Assembly: GCA_964460075.1 (NCBI GenBank)
Contig: CAYWPC010000003.1
Span: 1 to 64,000, forward strand
DNA: 64,000 nt
Direction: 5' to 3'
DNA from: JAMBLL01 sp964460075
GTDB lineage: Bacteria; Actinomycetota; Acidimicrobiia; Spongiisociales; UBA5794
The position numbers were made by a program, and so were the translations under genes. Of the stretch, positions 60,549 to 64,000 are shown in pieces; position 1 is the stretch's first letter; each line of letters opens with the position of its first letter. Below the pieces are notes generated by a model. It did no database searches, was not told the DNA's origin, and saw only the letters and a program-made list of their open reading frames with translations.

Positions 60549-61283
60549 CTGACACCATCACCTTCCACGATGTCGCCCTCCCCGGACGCCTCCACATCGG
60601 CCGTAGCGAAGCCCGACGCGGCCAGCCAGCCTCCCAGAGAGACGGACGACCACGAAGAGATCGCACCGGCAGTAGAAATCATCGAAGCCATTGCGCCCGA
60701 TGACGCAGCCGGTGATGGCACAGACGAACGCGACGCGCCTACTCGCGGTGGCTACCCGAAGTGGTTGGCTGCGGTCTTCCTCTTGATCCCGATCCTTGCG
60801 GTCACATACATCCTCGTTGCTCCGAACGGACCCGACTGCGGTTCGGGTGGTCGGCTCAGAGTGGACCCGGCAACGGGTGAGGCGGTGAACTGTGATGGGG
60901 GTTCGTACGGTGAGACAGCCGTCGACAACTTTGCTGCCGGTGGAGCGATCTATGCGCAGTGTGCCGCGTGCCACAGTGCCAACGGAAGCGGGGGGGTCGG
61001 CCCGGCCTTTGCAGGCGGCGCCGTGCTGGCAACCTTCCCATCGGGCGCCTGCAACGACCATATTGAGTGGGTGACCATCGGAACTGCTGGGTGGCCACAA
61101 CCAACCTACGGTGCTGGCGACAAGCCGGTCGGTGGGGTTGGATTGATGCCAGGATTCGGCTCGTTCCTCTCAGAGGAACAGGTTGCCCAAGTTGCGCTCT
61201 ATGAGCGCGTGCAGTTTGGCGGACAGCCACTCGACGAGGCAGAAGTCGACTGCGGCCTCGTCGAAGCCTCAACTGAGGGCTGA
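59865..61283 (+). CDS. Monoheme cytochrome c with three N-terminal 43-residue repeats
   Basis: A 472-residue protein. A cytoplasmic part (1-298) holds three repeats (1-43, 87-129 and 186-228) separated by Pro/Ser/Thr/acidic linkers. One helix (299-320) leads to an exported cytochrome c domain with CAACH (366-370) and Met in LMPGFGSF (428). Cys325, Cys343, Cys396 and Cys463 may form disulfides. The start ATG is four bases after the CcoNO-like stop. This topology puts the repeats inside the cell, presumably as a docking or scaffolding platform for a redox supercomplex. Confidence 0.85.
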   Translation: MDELLQKVAEIRGMPASLVERSAQARAKKTDSTVEAVLLEWLGEADAAAESVADRSEPATEPSGPQPPEQPSETHAQESVSSAEITTDELVQLAAEVKRMPPKLILTSAQARAQHSGATLESVLTSWAGVDLDKRAAEVVVGDSDATTNTSESRTATDVTSTPEPTPEPSSQPAQVTPAVTGGMSMDELLAKVAEVKGMPAPLAKRSADARSKKTGESVESVLAEWAGLTPSPSTMSPSPDASTSAVAKPDAASQPPRETDDHEEIAPAVEIIEAIAPDDAAGDGTDERDAPTRGGYPKWLAAVFLLIPILAVTYILVAPNGPDCGSGGRLRVDPATGEAVNCDGGSYGETAVDNFAAGGAIYAQCAACHSANGSGGVGPAFAGGAVLATFPSGACNDHIEWVTIGTAGWPQPTYGAGDKPVGGVGLMPGFGSFLSEEQVAQVALYERVQFGGQPLDEAEVDCGLVEASTEG

Positions 61284-61315
61284 CCGCTCGACTGAGCGGG
61301 CAGTAGCCTCACGGC

Positions 61316-62539
61316 ATGGCATCACACGTTCTCGTCGTCGGTGGGGGTCCCGGCGGTGCATCAAGCGCGTACTGGCTTGCTCGCAACGGTCTCGATGTTC
61401 ACCTCGTCGAGAAGAAAACGTACCCAAGGGAGAAGGCCTGTGGCGACGGGTTGACTCCCAGGGCGATCAAGCAACTCCTCGACATGGGTTTCGATTTCGA
61501 TCGAGCCGCCATCCATCGTGTCGATGGTCTGCGCGCGTACGCAGGGGACCTAAAGATCGAGATGCCGTGGCCACAACACTCGATGTATCCGGACTGGGGA
61601 GCAACGATTCGGCGGGCAGATCTCGATGGAACGGTTGCCGAGCTGGCCGAAGCACAGGGTGCGAACCTCGAACAGGGAACAACGGCGATGCCGATCCTCG
61701 AACACGACAAGATCGTTGCGGTGCGACTCACGAACGCGAATGGTGAGAGAACAGTCAATCCAGACCTCATCGTCATCGCGGACGGATCGAATTCGAGATT
61801 CGGACGCGCGGCCGGGGCAACACGGCGAAAGGACTACCCGTTCGGGCTTGCTGTGCGTGCCTACTACGAGAGCCCCAACTCCCATGACTCCTTTATCGAA
61901 AGTCAACTCGACATCAGGGACGCAAACGGTAAGGCAATGCCTGGCTACGGCTGGGTGTTCCCACTCGGAGACGGTGAGGTCAACGTCGGCGCGGGACTCG
62001 TTTCGACATTCAAAGGTTGGAAGGACGTGAACACGTCGCACATTCTCGATGCGTACGCAACCTCCCTCCCCGACCATTGGGAGATCGTCCAGTCGAGCCC
62101 ACACTCGAAGCCGATCGGCGGCAAGCTCCCGATGTCTTTGTCGGTCGGACCGAAATTCGGGCGCAATTGGGTTCTCGTCGGCGACGCCTCAGGCGCCGTG
62201 AATCCGTTCAACGGAGAAGGCATCGACTACGCGTACGAGACAGGCAGGATCGCAGCACGCTACGTTGCCGAGGCAGCAGCAGGCGACGATACGGCCTTGG
62301 CTCGATATGCGGCAGAACTCGAGGAGTCGTACGGCGAATACCACAAGGTCGCGCGATTGTTTGTGAAGGTCATCGGCAACCCTTCGATCATGCGGACCTT
62401 CACAACGGTCGGTCTGCGGTCACGACCGCTGATGGAGTGGACACTCAAGGTCATGGCGAACCTCCTCGATCCCCAGGATGCAAAGATGTCCGAGCGTGTG
62501 TATCGCGCAATCGAGCGGGTCGTCAACCTCGGTTCGTGA
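61316..62539 (+). CDS. Geranylgeranyl reductase-family FAD-dependent oxidoreductase (MenJ/ChlP type)
   Basis: A 407-residue flavoprotein. The dinucleotide-binding motif VVGGGPGGASSAYWLARNG is at the N terminus with the FAD-ribose Glu in HLVEKK. CGDGLTPRA is the family signature, and VLVGDASGAVNPFNGEGI is the second FAD motif. MenJ reduces an isoprenyl double bond of menaquinone in mycobacteria; ChlP and archaeal relatives act on geranylgeranyl lipids. In this respiratory locus partial saturation of menaquinone is the likely job, but that is inference. The start ATG is 33 bases after the cytochrome c gene. Confidence 0.88.
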   Translation: MASHVLVVGGGPGGASSAYWLARNGLDVHLVEKKTYPREKACGDGLTPRAIKQLLDMGFDFDRAAIHRVDGLRAYAGDLKIEMPWPQHSMYPDWGATIRRADLDGTVAELAEAQGANLEQGTTAMPILEHDKIVAVRLTNANGERTVNPDLIVIADGSNSRFGRAAGATRRKDYPFGLAVRAYYESPNSHDSFIESQLDIRDANGKAMPGYGWVFPLGDGEVNVGAGLVSTFKGWKDVNTSHILDAYATSLPDHWEIVQSSPHSKPIGGKLPMSLSVGPKFGRNWVLVGDASGAVNPFNGEGIDYAYETGRIAARYVAEAAAGDDTALARYAAELEESYGEYHKVARLFVKVIGNPSIMRTFTTVGLRSRPLMEWTLKVMANLLDPQDAKMSERVYRAIERVVNLGS

Positions 62540-62604
62540 CCCTGGAAGGCGAAGCATGGATCTGCCCTGCCGAGATCCACAGGGGAGCACGTTACCCTCA
62601 CGGG

Positions 62605-62844
62605 ATGCGTGTTACGGTGTACACCCGCCAGGGGTGCCCTCTGTGCGAAGAAGGTATTGCGATCGCCCGATCCGTGTTCGGCGTCGAGGCGGTGATCCTC
62701 GTCGACGTCGATCTCGACCTCGACCTCCTCGATCGCTTCGACTATCGCGTGCCAGTCATCTCCGCCGATGACGGAACCGTCATCGATGAGGGCCGCGTCG
62801 AAGAATCCGTGCTGCGCTCGTACCTCGAGCTTCACACGACCTAA
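62605..62844 (+). CDS. Glutaredoxin-like (DUF836) protein
   Basis: A 79-residue thioredoxin-fold protein with active-site CPLC in VYTRQGCPLCEEG and the cis-Pro motif YRVPVIS. It probably takes part in thiol exchange or redox homeostasis. The start is ATG 62605; the frame runs further upstream only through the geranylgeranyl reductase gene. Confidence 0.85.
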   Translation: MRVTVYTRQGCPLCEEGIAIARSVFGVEAVILVDVDLDLDLLDRFDYRVPVISADDGTVIDEGRVEESVLRSYLELHTT

Positions 62845-62882
62845 GACGCACCACGAATGTCGTGCCAAGCTATCTTCTTGGC

Positions 62883-62978
62883 GTGAGACCAGTGACATCC
62901 ATCGTCGTCGTAGCACTGCTCGTAGTGATTGCGGCGGCGTTCATCATCAAGTTGGTCGGCGGCGGCCTAACGCCCTGA
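62883..62978 (+). CDS. Possible 31-residue single-helix membrane peptide
   Basis: GTG 62883 to TGA encodes a short peptide with one hydrophobic helix (SIVVVALLVVIAAAFIIK) and a Gly-rich end. It resembles small membrane proteins tucked beside respiratory genes. No clear Shine-Dalgarno is present and it is below usual annotation length. Confidence 0.4.
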   Translation: MRPVTSIVVVALLVVIAAAFIIKLVGGGLTP

Positions 62979-62993
62979 CATCGCCCTCGCTCT

Positions 62994-63845
62994 TCACGTG
63001 ACATCGAGTCCCGTGACCTCGATACGCCTGCCGTCACCGGACCGTCCGATCACCACCGAGTCGCCGACGCCGATCGAAAACGCTTCGTCCGCACGCCCTC
63101 CTCTCACACCGATGGCGATCTGACCGTGCGAGTCAACGTGCATCACTGCGTCGCCTTCGTCCACATCGCCGTAGCTGTGTCCCCACTCGATCCTCTGGGT
63201 AGTGAGATTCACGAGAACCGCGACGTCGTCGCCCTCGGCGATATCGATGGCACCCAAGTCGTCCGGCCCGACGTTGAACTGCACATTTCCGAACGTGTCG
63301 ACCCACAAAACCGTTGCCTTGACACCTCCGCTGGCCGTCTTCTCCGCCAATGGGATGAGCAGAGGAGTAATCGAATCGGGTGCAAGAACCGGACCAAGAT
63401 CCTCGATCTTCGCCTCGCCGGACGCGAGGACCGCGGCGGCTGGTCCAAAGACGTCTCGACCGTGGAACGTCGCACCGCTCGATGGCAACTGGAACCGGGG
63501 ATCCTCGAGCGAGACAGTCAGGTCCGCGCCACCGACGATCGCAACGGCTGGCGCCAGCAGCCCGTTATCGGGCCCAACGAAAAAGCCAACAGAGGTCCTT
63601 GCAGCGATCGCTCTTCTTTCGGTCCCGACACCGGGATCAACGACCGCTAGGAACACGCCGTCCGGCATGAACTGAACGGCACGTGTCAGAGCCATGGCAC
63701 CACCGTGGATGTCGCCACGCACAACCCCGTGGGTTATGTCGATGACGCGCACCTTGGGCGCAATGCGCGCGATGACACCGTGGACGACTCCGACGAACTC
63801 GTCCGTGTGCCCGAAATCGCTGAGGAAGGAGATAGTGGCGCTCAT
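62994..63845 (-). CDS. SAM hydroxide adenosyltransferase (DUF62/SAM hydrolase family)
   Basis: A 283-residue protein of the family that hydrolyses S-adenosylmethionine to adenosine and methionine, related to fluorinase and chlorinase. Signatures are FLSDFGHTDEFVG, FVGPDNGLL and FHGRDVFGPAAA, and the C-terminal barrel ends IEVTGL. No halogenase-type insertion is evident. ATG 63845 (MSATISFLSDFG) is preferred over the 11-residue longer frame start at 63878. Confidence 0.9.
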   Translation of the reverse strand: MSATISFLSDFGHTDEFVGVVHGVIARIAPKVRVIDITHGVVRGDIHGGAMALTRAVQFMPDGVFLAVVDPGVGTERRAIAARTSVGFFVGPDNGLLAPAVAIVGGADLTVSLEDPRFQLPSSGATFHGRDVFGPAAAVLASGEAKIEDLGPVLAPDSITPLLIPLAEKTASGGVKATVLWVDTFGNVQFNVGPDDLGAIDIAEGDDVAVLVNLTTQRIEWGHSYGDVDEGDAVMHVDSHGQIAIGVRGGRADEAFSIGVGDSVVIGRSGDGRRIEVTGLDVT

Positions 63846-63975
63846 GCTCCACAGGGTACTCGGGTGCGTCGTTCGCATCGGGGCCCACCCGACCGTCGAT
63901 CCCCATCACCGTTGGAATGGCCAACACGCACACAAACGCGAGACGGTCAGATCTCTTCTGTCTACTGTGGAGCAC

Positions 63976-64000
63976 ATGAGCCACATAGAACCGATCGAGA
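63976..64000 (+). CDS. Possible start of a gene running off the window
   Basis: An ATG at 63976 with GTGGAG five bases upstream opens a frame (MSHIEPIE) that continues past the window end. Only eight codons are visible, so no function can be given. Confidence 0.25.

Overview
The window is high-GC bacterial chromosome. The gene families point to an actinobacterium, most likely Acidimicrobiia or a relative: Rex, a split cytochrome b with a TAT-type Rieske protein, a MenJ/ChlP-type geranylgeranyl reductase, aerobic CO-dehydrogenase-family genes, and many GTG starts with ATGA/GTGA overlaps. The class is an inference, since no rRNA is present. Coding is dense: no gap exceeds about 220 bases, and no mobile elements, CRISPR arrays or large DNA repeats were seen. 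Almost every gene serves membrane bioenergetics.

Layout. (1) 1-1617: the end of a tRNA-Tyr, an HtpX-like protease and a lipoprotein. (2) 1658-10915, minus strand: a form II CO-dehydrogenase/xanthine-dehydrogenase-type molybdoenzyme (coxS-coxL-coxM) with its maturation genes (coxD, E, I, F, G), a MocA-like cytidylyltransferase and a MidA/NDUFAF7-type methyltransferase. (3) 11049-21246, minus: an 11-subunit complex I operon (nuoABCDHIJKLMN) with no NADH module. (4) 21391-31091, plus: a phosphodiesterase-like gene, a YHS-domain protein and a third, highly divergent complex-I-like operon. It has NuoA, a cysteine-free NuoB/NuoD-like fusion, and NuoH, J, K, L, M and N, with no C, E, F, G or I. (5) 31283-34928, plus: a ferric-iron-type ABC transporter. 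(6) 34973-36421: a membrane protein with bactofilin-like repeats. (7) 36589-51268, minus: a complete 14-subunit NADH-dehydrogenase operon (nuoA-N) with divergent rex. (8) 52018-57746, minus: a menaquinol:cytochrome c reductase with split cytochrome b, Rieske protein, a 2x[4Fe-4S] ferredoxin, a diheme cytochrome c and two membrane proteins. (9) 57962-61283, plus and divergent: a CcoN-CcoO-like fusion whose CcoN part has lost its metal-binding histidines, and a monoheme cytochrome c with three copies of an unfamiliar 43-residue repeat. (10) 61316-64000: a geranylgeranyl reductase, a glutaredoxin-like protein, a SAM-hydroxide adenosyltransferase and small or partial ORFs.

How the genes fit together. 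Electrons can enter the menaquinone pool through the 14-subunit complex I (from NADH, probably under Rex control), through the 11-subunit complex (donor unknown, possibly ferredoxin) and possibly from the CoxSLM enzyme. They would leave through the bc complex to the cytochromes c. No catalytic terminal oxidase lies in the window.

The most unusual feature is a repeated theme: two respiratory complexes each have a paralogue stripped of redox cofactors but otherwise intact. One is the NuoA/BD/HJKLMN complex, with no Fe-S ligands and no quinone-site histidines. The other is the CcoN-like domain, with no heme or copper ligands. Neither looks like a decaying pseudogene. The third Nuo-like operon is the best candidate here for an undescribed system: a complex-I-type membrane ion-translocating assembly uncoupled from its own electron transfer.
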